A stretch of DNA of 11,241 nt from CAZVIJ01 sp964626735 (GTDB lineage: Bacteria > Patescibacteriota > Dojkabacteria > JAOAGR01): the NCBI GenBank assembly GCA_964626735.1, contig CAZVIJ010000053.1:1-11241 (forward strand), read 5' to 3'. A program made the translations under genes and the position numbers. Every line of letters begins with the position of its first letter. Within the stretch, counting starts at the first letter, position 1. The notes under the pieces were generated by a model. The model was not told where the DNA came from. It saw nothing but the letters and a program-made list of their open reading frames with translations, and did not search any database. Of this stretch, positions 1 through 6,142 are shown piece after piece.

Positions 1-153
1 ATTTTCAGCACCGGAAGGCTGCAAGAAGAAGGGTATATCTCCGAATACCGCCGTCTCCACGAGTACATGACGCTCTCAAATGCGACCATCGGCTACAAGT
101 ACCGCCATATGTCTGCAGACGAGAAAGCGCATCACCATATAACCCAACTGTAA
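1..153 (+). CDS. C-terminal end of an unrecognised protein (partial)
   Basis: The reading frame is open from the first base and stops at TAA 151-153, giving the last 50 residues of a gene that begins outside the window. The tail is hydrophilic, rich in Tyr, His and Arg (for example EYRRLHEYM and YKYRHMS) and ends in a His cluster (HHHITQL). I see no membrane segment and no motif I can assign to a family. The next gene starts 5 bp after the stop on the same strand without a Shine-Dalgarno, so the two probably form a transcription unit. The frame is credible because it ends just before the next start and continues the gene direction, but function cannot be judged from this piece. Confidence 0.6.
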   Translation: MFSTGRLQEEGYISEYRRLHEYMTLSNATIGYKYRHMSADEKAHHHITQL

Positions 154-158
154 AAACC

Positions 159-965
159 ATGTCAATCTATTCAAATATTCAATTCCGTTCCGAAAACGAT
201 GATGTATTCGGCGGAGGACTTCGAACTCCCGTAGAACTACCGATATTTGTTGCGCATTCGCTCCGGGACGATATGCTGGCCCAAGCATGGCAGGCAGGAG
301 ACCCGGTTCCGTTGATGAGGCTCGAGAATGCGAAAGACGAATTTCGCGAAAGTAACGCTTTCGCACCGCTACCTCCCGACGATGCGTTTCTTGTAGTTTT
401 GCAACGAGCATACCTGGCCCGAAATCTTTGCTACGCATATTTACGGGAAATACTGATGGCCAATGGGCAAGAACTTGTATTGAACGAATTCGATATGGTT
501 CGTCCCCGAAGAAGACGAGCACAGCTATCGAGCCGGCCAGAGCAATCGCATGCTCCGCTGTATTACCATACCCATTATGGCGGGCAAGTATCGCCCGTAG
601 GTCGAGCAAGTGCGCTACTACTTTCAGAAATTGCGGATCGCAAGGGTTTGTTGCTTCACGAAATGCTCCAGTACGAAAATAAAATTAGGGAAGTCATCAT
701 GCCGGCCGCAACGGGTAGCTATACGGCGCATCAAGTAGCAGCATCATTATTTGAAGCCGGATTACGCGAGGGTATCGGCGGAAGGCGTCTATTGGAAATA
801 GTGCTTGACGGCAGACACTCGCAAGAACAATTATTCACCGAAGAATATCTCGTGCTTTTTTCGGAAATGATGGCTCATGCAAGACGGTTCAAATCATTCT
901 ACCATGCCTTGACCGACAAAGATTTCCATGAGACAAGAATACTCGATTTCCGAATGTGGATGTGA
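159..965 (+). CDS. Unrecognised 268-aa protein
   Basis: I do not recognise this protein. The ATG at 159 lies 5 bp after the preceding stop; no Shine-Dalgarno is visible, so translation may be coupled. There is no signal peptide or clear membrane helix, so it is probably cytoplasmic. A predicted helical stretch (residues about 74-110) is followed by a very basic patch, RPRRRR (115-120), then a disordered-looking Ser/Pro/His segment (123-146). The C-terminal half (150-250) again looks helical, and the protein ends in Met-Trp-Met. The basic patch could contact nucleic acid or phospholipid, but this is only composition. Codon use resembles the neighbours, so recent acquisition is not obvious. It could belong functionally with the truncated gene upstream. 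The coding call is fairly firm; the function is unknown. Confidence 0.75.
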   Translation: MSIYSNIQFRSENDDVFGGGLRTPVELPIFVAHSLRDDMLAQAWQAGDPVPLMRLENAKDEFRESNAFAPLPPDDAFLVVLQRAYLARNLCYAYLREILMANGQELVLNEFDMVRPRRRRAQLSSRPEQSHAPLYYHTHYGGQVSPVGRASALLLSEIADRKGLLLHEMLQYENKIREVIMPAATGSYTAHQVAASLFEAGLREGIGGRRLLEIVLDGRHSQEQLFTEEYLVLFSEMMAHARRFKSFYHALTDKDFHETRILDFRMWM

Positions 966-973
966 TGCGCGCT

Positions 974-995
974 TAGATTTCTATCGGCAAATCTA
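974..995. promoter_or_regulatory. 7-bp inverted repeat beside the kinase promoter (candidate operator)
   Basis: TAGATTT (974-980) and AAATCTA (989-995) form a perfect 7-bp inverted repeat around an 8-base centre. It abuts the TACAAT hexamer and fills the spacer where RNA polymerase would sit, so a dimeric repressor site is possible. There is no T-run after it, so it is not a terminator. A chance origin cannot be excluded. Confidence 0.3.
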
Positions 996-1001
996 TACAA
1001 T
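996..1001 (+). promoter_or_regulatory. Candidate -10 element, near-leaderless, for the NMP kinase gene
   Basis: TACAAT matches the -10 consensus at 5 of 6 positions and ends 8 bp before the ATG at 1010. Transcription would then begin about 2 bases before the start codon. No convincing -35 box is seen 16-18 bp upstream (TTAGAT at 973 is poor). No Shine-Dalgarno lies between the hexamer and the ATG, which fits a leaderless message. Confidence 0.5.
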
Positions 1002-1009
1002 ACAGATAC

Positions 1010-1681
1010 ATGGAAAAACATATCGGTATCATCATCGGCCCGAACGGGGTAGGTAAGGGAACGCTTGCGCAAATGCTCGCGGAAGATTTCCGCTATTACC
1101 ACATCAATATGGGACAGCTATTCCGCGATTGGATAGCAGCGCATGCGAAACATGAGCATCAAAGCGATGTAGATAACGGCGTGCTGATCGACGACACGTT
1201 CGTTCGCGAAGTTGTAACCGCTAAGTTCGAAGAGCTCAAACGCGATGCGCCGACCGTAAACCTCGTCATGGAAGGATTGCCAAGAACCGTTGCCCAAGTA
1301 GATATCGTGAAAGACCTGTGCCGCGATTACGGCTATAACATCAAATGGGTTATCGTCCTTTCCGCAACGCTCGAGATGATTCTCGACCGGGTAATGGATA
1401 GGGTCATCGCACCTGACGGAACAATCTACAATCTCAAATACAACCCGCCTCCCTCAAACATAACCAGAGAACAGCTCAGCAAGCGTGCCGATGATCGGCC
1501 AGAAGTGATCACCAAACGCTACGAATCTTATATCGTCGATACATTCCCGGTTCTCAGCGATCCGCTGTTCCTCAACGCGCAAATCCTTAATATCGACGCA
1601 TCGAAAACGATACGGGAAGTTCACGACGAAGCGAGATATTTCCTCCGCGAGCTGGAAATCGAAGATCTCTCATCATTATAG
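1010..1681 (+). CDS. Adenylate-kinase-like nucleoside monophosphate kinase
   Basis: A cytoplasmic P-loop kinase of the adenylate kinase fold, expected to move phosphate from ATP to a nucleoside monophosphate. At 223 aa it is near the family's usual 210-220. Visible parts are the P-loop GPNGVGKGT (10-18), the NMP-binding segment MGQLFR (34-39), MEGLPRT (87-93), a short zinc-free LID (about 127-158) with IYNLKYNPP, and KRADDRPEVITKRYESY (158-174). The arginines corresponding to E. coli Adk R36, R88, R119, R123, R156 and R167 are present (R39, R92, R127, R131, R159, R170). Unusual points: the normal STGDMLR reads NMGQLFR, and the LDGFPRT aspartate is Glu88. This suggests a divergent paralogue that may prefer another NMP, since CPR genomes usually carry a standard adk in the ribosomal-protein cluster. 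The glycosylase gene follows after 3 bp. Confidence 0.85.
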   Translation: MEKHIGIIIGPNGVGKGTLAQMLAEDFRYYHINMGQLFRDWIAAHAKHEHQSDVDNGVLIDDTFVREVVTAKFEELKRDAPTVNLVMEGLPRTVAQVDIVKDLCRDYGYNIKWVIVLSATLEMILDRVMDRVIAPDGTIYNLKYNPPPSNITREQLSKRADDRPEVITKRYESYIVDTFPVLSDPLFLNAQILNIDASKTIREVHDEARYFLRELEIEDLSSL

Positions 1682-1684
1682 TCA

Positions 1685-2566
1685 ATGAACCGCATATTCG
1701 CTCCACGATATAATCTCGAGAAAACGGTATTAGGCGGTCAGGCGTTCAATTGGGATCGTATCGATGGAACGTACTACGGTTTCACCATAGATGCAGTAAT
1801 TAAGTTGCGGCAAGAGGGTGATTATATCTTTTGGCAAACCTACCCTAAGCACGACGATTACGAATACGTACATAATCTGCTGCATCTCGATCTCGATTAC
1901 GATTCGATGCTCAATCAGTTGGCATTCGATGAACATATACAAAGATCCCTGCAAACGCACGACGGTTTGCGGATTCTGAACCAGGATTTCGAGCAAACGA
2001 CACTTTCGTTCATACTCGCTTCGGTCAAAAATATCCCGGCGATACGACAAAGCATACGACTCATTTCGGCGAAATTCGGGAAGAAGCTGACCGTAGACGG
2101 GATCGAATTCTACACATTCCCAAAAGCCGAACGTCTACACGAAGTCCCCATACACGAGCTTTTAGAAACGAAGATCGGTTTTCGCGCGAAATACGTAAAA
2201 GCGGCTGCAGAGGCATTCGTAAATGAAGATCTTATCGGACTCGAAGAAGGTGAATACACGTCTGCCCAGAATAAAGAAAGGCTGATGAAGATACCTGGAA
2301 TCGGCGACAAAATAGCAGACTGTATATTAGTTTTTTCGCTTGGCAGCCGGGATATTACGCCACTCGATGTCTGGGGGAAACGAATTCTGACCGATCTGTA
2401 CAAGCTTGACCCGAAAACAAAATATCCTGCAATGCAGCGATGGATAACCGATAGATTCGGCAGTAACACCGCGTATGCAGGACAATTTCTATTCGAGATG
2501 CTCAGAGATGAAGGACTTAGCGGTTCCGCTCGTTCTTTACGAAAAGATAAGTTCCAAGCGTTATGA
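1685..2566 (+). CDS. ogg: 8-oxoguanine DNA glycosylase / AP lyase, OGG1 type
   Basis: A base-excision repair enzyme of the HhH-GPD superfamily that removes 8-oxoguanine from DNA and nicks the abasic site. The N-terminal domain has GGQAFNW (17-23), where OGG1 enzymes contact the oxidised base, and FYTFP (142-146). The helix-hairpin-helix reads IPGIGDKIADC (203-213) with catalytic Lys209, followed by LDVW (227-230) with Asp228; these correspond to human K249 and D268. GFRAKY (165-170) retains the arginine equivalent to human R204. The residues that read the opposite cytosine are changed: the human NNN-IAR segment reads VKNIPA (about 114-119), and Tyr203 is Phe166. I recall the Clostridium enzyme CacOgg differing at the same places and being less strict about the opposite base. 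The start is 3 bp after the kinase stop, and the 3' end overlaps the opposite-strand permease by 50 bp. Confidence 0.9.
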   Translation: MNRIFAPRYNLEKTVLGGQAFNWDRIDGTYYGFTIDAVIKLRQEGDYIFWQTYPKHDDYEYVHNLLHLDLDYDSMLNQLAFDEHIQRSLQTHDGLRILNQDFEQTTLSFILASVKNIPAIRQSIRLISAKFGKKLTVDGIEFYTFPKAERLHEVPIHELLETKIGFRAKYVKAAAEAFVNEDLIGLEEGEYTSAQNKERLMKIPGIGDKIADCILVFSLGSRDITPLDVWGKRILTDLYKLDPKTKYPAMQRWITDRFGSNTAYAGQFLFEMLRDEGLSGSARSLRKDKFQAL

Positions 2567-3308
2567 AAACCACGAAGAGCACCGCAATGACAATCAAGTT
2601 GAGCCATACCGGTCGGGCGACGACAGCGGAATACTCCGGCGATCCGGCATAGTAAACGCCTCGAAGCAAATCGACGATATAGGTCAGGGGAGCGATCTTC
2701 GAAAGGATATCGAGTACCAAAGGCAAATCCTTAACCGGCGAAAAAATGCCGGAAATGAAGAACTGGGGAAGTATAATGAAGGGGAATATTTGATTAGCCG
2801 CACGTTGCGAAGAAAGATTTGCAAGGACGATTACTCCGAAAGCCGACCCGAATAAACATGCGATAGCTAAAACCGGGATCGCTTGGATAAGCATGCTCAT
2901 CGAGAATGGAATCCTCGTCAGGAATCCGAAGATAACGATGCCGACAGCCTGGATAAACGCCACGGATGATTCGCCGACGATTTTTCCGAGGATTATCGTA
3001 AGACGGGGAATGGGTGAGATGAAAATCTCTTGGCTGAAATCATTTTCGCGATCTTCGATAAGCGAAATTATTCCCGATGCGGATGATTGGAACAGCGTTT
3101 GTGCCAAGACGCCGGTAAAGGTGAAGACAAGATAGTTGAATCCGACCTTGCTGCCGAACGATGCCTGGAAACTATTTCCCATGATACCGATGAAAATAAT
3201 CGGGAAAATAAATGTCGCGATGATTCGCGCCTTGTCTTTAAAGAACTTGAGTATGTCGCGGTATGCAATTATCGCGATTGCGTTAACTGATTTTGATAAT
3301 GCCGTCAT
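2517..3308 (-). CDS. ABC-2 type transporter permease
   Basis: The membrane subunit of an ABC exporter, pairing with the ATPase encoded just upstream. At 263 aa it has the usual size and six hydrophobic segments, at about residues 28-43, 58-80, 112-131, 140-165, 173-190 and 234-256. The cytoplasmic loop after TM2 carries EDREND-type residues (85-90) and SPIPR (98-102), as in the DrrB/ABC-2 family, where the loop meets the ATPase. The motif LPQFFISGIFSP (180-191) is typical of the fifth segment. The ATG (3306-3308) lies 1 bp after the ATPase stop, so translation is coupled; GGAAG about 8-12 bases upstream may act as a weak Shine-Dalgarno, the best one in the window. The last 50 bp, including the stop, are antisense to the glycosylase gene. 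The substrate cannot be told. Confidence 0.9.
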   Translation of the reverse strand: MTALSKSVNAIAIIAYRDILKFFKDKARIIATFIFPIIFIGIMGNSFQASFGSKVGFNYLVFTFTGVLAQTLFQSSASGIISLIEDRENDFSQEIFISPIPRLTIILGKIVGESSVAFIQAVGIVIFGFLTRIPFSMSMLIQAIPVLAIACLFGSAFGVIVLANLSSQRAANQIFPFIILPQFFISGIFSPVKDLPLVLDILSKIAPLTYIVDLLRGVYYAGSPEYSAVVARPVWLNLIVIAVLFVVFITLGTYLFVKNERNR

Positions 3309-3309
3309 A

Positions 3310-4263
3310 TTATTTTTCTTCCGTTTCCTCTCTTACAATTTTTAGGTAAGCCTGTTCGAGCGTCGATTTCTGTATTTCGAACTCGGTTACCGGAGTTTGG
3401 ATTCCGTTAACCAGCTTCTTTACGTCTGCGTAATCCTTGATATCGATCGTTATGGAATTGCCGCTGATTTTGTACTTGTAGCCGAATTGCTTAACTTCGT
3501 CTTCGAGCTTCGCGAGATTCCCGTTATCCGTCTTGAAGGTCGCAAACTCATCCGCAATAGCGCGTTTAACCTGATCCGGTGTACCGTTCGCGACGATCTT
3601 GCCCTTGTTGATGATGCATACCTTATCGGCGCCTTCGGCTTCGTCCATATAATGGGTAGTCAAGAAAATAGTCGTGCCGGTTTCTTTCCTGACTTTTTGG
3701 ATATATTCCCAAAGCTTTTCGCGGCTATCGGGGTCAAGTCCGATCGTCGGCTCATCGAGAAAGAGAATTTTAGGGTTATGCATAAGGCTTCGGATAATTT
3801 CCAGCTTGCGCTTCATGCCGCCGCTGAAGTTCTTGACCGGTTTGAAGATCTCGTCTTTGATGCCGATAATCTCTGCAAGCTCCATGACGCGGTCTTTGTA
3901 CGCCTTAGGCATAAGGGCGAAATTGGGGGAAAACGGATATAAGCCGTAGAGGATGGAGTGGAACCGAATGTTTTCTTCAGCACTTAGGTTCAAATCGATT
4001 GAAGGCTTTTGGAAAATAATACCGACTTTCGATCGGATACTCGATGAATCTTTCTCGAGATCGTGACCATCGATCGTTACCTCTCCCGAGGTCTTCGAAA
4101 GCGTCGTCGTCAAAATGGAAATCGTCGTAGTCTTTCCGGCACCGTTCGGCCCGAGAAAAGCGAAAAAATCACCTTCTTCGACATCGAAGCTGACGCCATC
4201 GACGGCATTCGCCTCGCTTTTCTTATACCTCTTCACGAGGTCCTTAACATGAATAATAGACAT
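3310..4263 (-). CDS. ABC transporter ATP-binding protein, DrrA/NatA-like
   Basis: The cytoplasmic ATPase that drives export through the adjacent ABC-2 permease. Counting from ATG 4261-4263 (317 aa): Walker A GPNGAGKTT (38-46), Q-loop Gln85, signature FSGGM (146-150, Phe for the usual Leu), Walker B ILFLDEP (166-172) with Glu171, and H-loop His204 in TTHYMDEAE. About 20 extra residues (110-128, YPFSPNFALMPK) lie in the helical domain, and a long C-terminal region (240-317) resembles the extension of DrrA-type ATPases. A GTG at 4279-4281 would add six residues, but it overlaps the -10-like element and MSIIHVKDLVKRY is the normal N-terminus, so ATG 4263 is preferred. The family exports drugs, polyketides, lipids or surface polymers; the sequence does not say which. 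Confidence 0.93.
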   Translation of the reverse strand: MSIIHVKDLVKRYKKSEANAVDGVSFDVEEGDFFAFLGPNGAGKTTTISILTTTLSKTSGEVTIDGHDLEKDSSSIRSKVGIIFQKPSIDLNLSAEENIRFHSILYGLYPFSPNFALMPKAYKDRVMELAEIIGIKDEIFKPVKNFSGGMKRKLEIIRSLMHNPKILFLDEPTIGLDPDSREKLWEYIQKVRKETGTTIFLTTHYMDEAEGADKVCIINKGKIVANGTPDQVKRAIADEFATFKTDNGNLAKLEDEVKQFGYKYKISGNSITIDIKDYADVKKLVNGIQTPVTEFEIQKSTLEQAYLKIVREETEEK

Positions 4264-4271
4264 ATACGTCC

Positions 4272-4280
4272 ATAATATCA
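4272..4280 (-). promoter_or_regulatory. Extended -10 element for the ABC exporter operon
   Basis: Read on the minus strand this is TGATATTAT: an extended TGn motif plus TATTAT (5 of 6 to consensus), ending 8 bp before ATG 4263. No -35 box is evident, as expected for extended -10 promoters. Predicted transcription starts about 2 bases before the ATG, so the message would be leaderless or nearly so. Confidence 0.55.
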
Positions 4281-4302
4281 CAAATTTCGCCGCCTAAGCG
4301 AG

Positions 4303-4312
4303 CCATCGATGG
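4303..4312. promoter_or_regulatory. Perfect 10-bp palindrome in the divergent promoter gap
   Basis: CCATCGATGG is a perfect palindrome lying directly against TATAAT and covering the TGG of the extended -10 for the 338-aa gene. The other promoter in the same 62-bp gap is about 22 bp away. It is placed where a bound protein would block one or both promoters. Ten-base palindromes occur by chance roughly once per kilobase, so only the position is suggestive. Confidence 0.3.
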
Positions 4313-4318
4313 TATAAT
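4310..4318 (+). promoter_or_regulatory. Extended -10 element for the 338-aa unknown gene
   Basis: TGGTATAAT is a consensus extended -10 (TGn plus a perfect TATAAT). It ends 7 bp before the ATG at 4326, so transcription should begin about 1 base before the start codon. The seven bases in between contain no Shine-Dalgarno. This is the clearest leaderless-type promoter in the window. Confidence 0.65.
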
Positions 4319-4325
4319 ACGAGCA

Positions 4326-5342
4326 ATGTCAAGCTTTCCAAATGCGCTTTCTGCAGACGAGCATATCGCACAGTTCACTGATGGGGTGGAGACGTACCGG
4401 GAAACGGAGAATCCCGACAAGCTCTATGAGGCCCTCAATCGATACTACGCGGCAGCGCTCGGCCTGCGCTACCCGGGCGAGCCGCAAACGCTGCAGTCGG
4501 TTTCCGGAGTCTACGCGGCGGATGTATGGAAAAATACTGAATTGTACAGGCCAAAATTGGATTACCGTACGCGGTTTATTCACTTCCGTAAGGCAAACGA
4601 AATTGCCCTCCTTTCCATGGCGGGAACCGGGGCGTTCGTCGGAGTCGGATCGCTGTATATCGATGAAGGTCTTGATAGCATTATCGTTCCCCGTTTCCCC
4701 GACATGAGAAACGTATCGCGAATTAATCAGCCGCTTACCGACTATACCGCCGAAACCTTTAGGGATCATCCAGCGTATGATTACGCAATGCTCAGTAATT
4801 CGATTTTGCATGTTATACAGCTTAAAAATGCTGAAGGTAAATCTTCAGCAGTTCGCGGCAGAACATTGGGGATGCCCGAACCGTTTCGTACGCCTTATGA
4901 ATACTTATCTGGAGTACGGGATGGCATCATACGATTGCGTACTTCTACCGATCCTCGCCTGCTGCTTGCCGCACTTTCTGAAATCAACGAAATACTGTTC
5001 GGTGCATCTGTTGCGGTAGAAAATGGTCTACGAAGGCAAAACTTCGGTTCAGTCGATGAACGAACAACGATGCCTTCCCCCAAAAGCAGCTCATTTAAGC
5101 CATACGTCTACTTTACCAATAAACAAGAATACGTCGCTCTCTCGCCGTTCGGAAACGGCGGCTATTTGGGTGTCGCGTTGGGGCAAGGAAATCCGCGTCG
5201 GGATAAGCTCTTCATTCCATGGAGGATTGACTCGACCGAACCGAACCGAAGAATGCTTGAAATGTTCGGTCATATGTTTAGAACCATGCACGGATACGGC
5301 AATGATGGAATCCACCGAGTAGCCGTCGCGGTTCCCCAATAA
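4326..5342 (+). CDS. Unrecognised 338-aa protein
   Basis: I do not recognise this protein. It has no signal peptide or obvious membrane helix and is probably cytoplasmic. Residues 1-50 look helical and acidic. A Gly-rich hydrophobic stretch, SMAGTGAFVGVGSLYIDEG (97-115), suggests two short beta strands with a tight turn. Residues 140-235 look mostly helical. A Ser/Pro/Thr/Lys linker (about 241-257) separates a C-terminal beta-rich domain (258-338) with SPFGNGGYLGVALGQGNPRRDK (273-294) and IPWRIDS. This gives an apparent two-domain layout. The start follows a consensus extended -10 by 7 bp. The gene heads a same-strand group with the amidotransferase-like gene 45 bp later. An alternative frame on the minus strand near its 5' end is much shorter and lacks support. 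Confidence 0.8.
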   Translation: MSSFPNALSADEHIAQFTDGVETYRETENPDKLYEALNRYYAAALGLRYPGEPQTLQSVSGVYAADVWKNTELYRPKLDYRTRFIHFRKANEIALLSMAGTGAFVGVGSLYIDEGLDSIIVPRFPDMRNVSRINQPLTDYTAETFRDHPAYDYAMLSNSILHVIQLKNAEGKSSAVRGRTLGMPEPFRTPYEYLSGVRDGIIRLRTSTDPRLLLAALSEINEILFGASVAVENGLRRQNFGSVDERTTMPSPKSSSFKPYVYFTNKQEYVALSPFGNGGYLGVALGQGNPRRDKLFIPWRIDSTEPNRRMLEMFGHMFRTMHGYGNDGIHRVAVAVPQ

Positions 5343-5350
5343 CCGATCGA

Positions 5351-5379
5351 TTAGCATATCCGTATATTACTGGTATCAT
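5351..5379 (+). promoter_or_regulatory. Promoter for the C26 hydrolase gene (-35 and extended -10)
   Basis: TGGTATCAT (5371-5379) is an extended -10 with TATCAT (5 of 6), ending 8 bp before ATG 5388. TTAGCA (5351-5356) matches the -35 consensus at 4 of 6 with an ideal 17-bp spacer. Predicted transcription begins about 2 bases before the ATG, again leaderless-like. TGGTAT is shared with the promoter of the preceding gene. Confidence 0.55.
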
Positions 5380-5387
5380 TCACCGTC

Positions 5388-6140
5388 ATGAAGGTATTGG
5401 TTCCTTTAGCAGTTATGTCGGTGCCGGAAAATTCCATTGCGCCGTTCCATCTTGTTCGGACCTCGTACATCCGCAAGTTGGTAAAATACGGGTTGATACC
5501 GATATTCGTGTCTACCGAGATGGCTCGGAATATGATCGATTCGCTTTACGAAGAGTGCCGCGGAGTTCTATTCATGGGCGGAAGCGATATCGATCCTGCG
5601 CTATACGATGAGGCAGCTCATGAGAAAACGAAAGCGATCGAAAAAGATCGCGATCGATTGGAACAATATATCCTCAAAAAGGTGTTTGCCGATAGAAAAC
5701 CGTTCCTCGGAATCTGCAAAGGCTGCCAAGCTCTCGCCATCGCATCGGGAGGTACGTTATACCAACACATCCCCGATGTATTCCCGGAAGAACATGCACT
5801 CGGCGAAGAGCAATCGTATAACGATTTGCTGACGAATCACAAACATGACGTGTACCTCAAACCTAATTCGCATATCCAAGCTCTCATGCAAACCGAGCAG
5901 CTGATGGTCAACACAGCACACCATCAGTCAATCGCGTCGTTGGGGCCGGAATTTCTCGTATCAGGCACATCTAAAGCCGGTGTCGTCGAGGTAATCGAAC
6001 ACATAGATAAAAATTACTTTTGCTTCGGGATACAGGCTCATCCAGAGGCGGAGGAAGAGAGCTTCTTTGAAACGATATTCTCATCATTTGCGCATGAGGT
6101 ATCAATCAAACATGAAATCGTGAAAGCAAGGTATAATTAG
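5388..6140 (+). CDS. Peptidase C26 family glutamine amidotransferase-like hydrolase (PuuD-like)
   Basis: A class I glutamine amidotransferase-fold hydrolase; relatives cleave gamma-glutamyl amide bonds (PuuD on gamma-glutamyl-GABA, and folate gamma-glutamyl hydrolase). At 250 aa it matches PuuD-type length. Key elements are MGGSDIDPALY (63-73, the usual GGxDxxPxxY), the nucleophile elbow GICKGCQ with Cys108-Cys113 region and catalytic Cys110, VNTAHHQS (174-181), and the terminal GIQAHPE with His218 and Glu220, completing the Cys-His-Glu triad. No synthetase domain or partner is nearby, so it is probably a stand-alone hydrolase rather than an amidotransferase subunit. No putrescine pathway genes are present, so the true substrate is open. 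It has its own -10 element, and the next gene starts 2 bp after its stop. Confidence 0.88.
   Translation: MKVLVPLAVMSVPENSIAPFHLVRTSYIRKLVKYGLIPIFVSTEMARNMIDSLYEECRGVLFMGGSDIDPALYDEAAHEKTKAIEKDRDRLEQYILKKVFADRKPFLGICKGCQALAIASGGTLYQHIPDVFPEEHALGEEQSYNDLLTNHKHDVYLKPNSHIQALMQTEQLMVNTAHHQSIASLGPEFLVSGTSKAGVVEVIEHIDKNYFCFGIQAHPEAEEESFFETIFSSFAHEVSIKHEIVKARYN
6132..6137 (+). promoter_or_regulatory. TATAAT hexamer before the 245-aa unknown gene
   Basis: A perfect TATAAT lies across the last two sense codons (Tyr-Asn) of the preceding gene and ends 5 bp before ATG 6143, slightly too close for a normal start site. AAGG at 6128-6131, 11 bases before the ATG, could instead be a weak Shine-Dalgarno. 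With the 2-bp gap, coupled translation is equally likely. Confidence 0.3.
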
Positions 6141-6142
6141 CA

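Noticed and set aside
76..609. 177-codon open frame on the minus strand opposite the first two genes
   Set aside because: It is antisense to the truncated gene and to the 268-aa gene, which fit together as a unit on the plus strand. The translation shows no family motif and no promoter was seen.
2517..4263. Calling the ABC pair a drug-resistance or antibiotic self-immunity exporter
   Set aside because: The DrrAB-like architecture alone does not identify the substrate, and no biosynthetic genes are nearby.
4264..4281. GTG at 4279-4281 as the ATPase start
   Set aside because: It would put the start codon inside the extended -10 element and add six residues absent from the usual N-terminus; ATG 4263 fits better.
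4329..4811. 160-codon minus-strand frame inside the 338-aa gene
   Set aside because: It lies wholly within a longer gene that has a consensus promoter right at its start; the frame has no recognisable motif.
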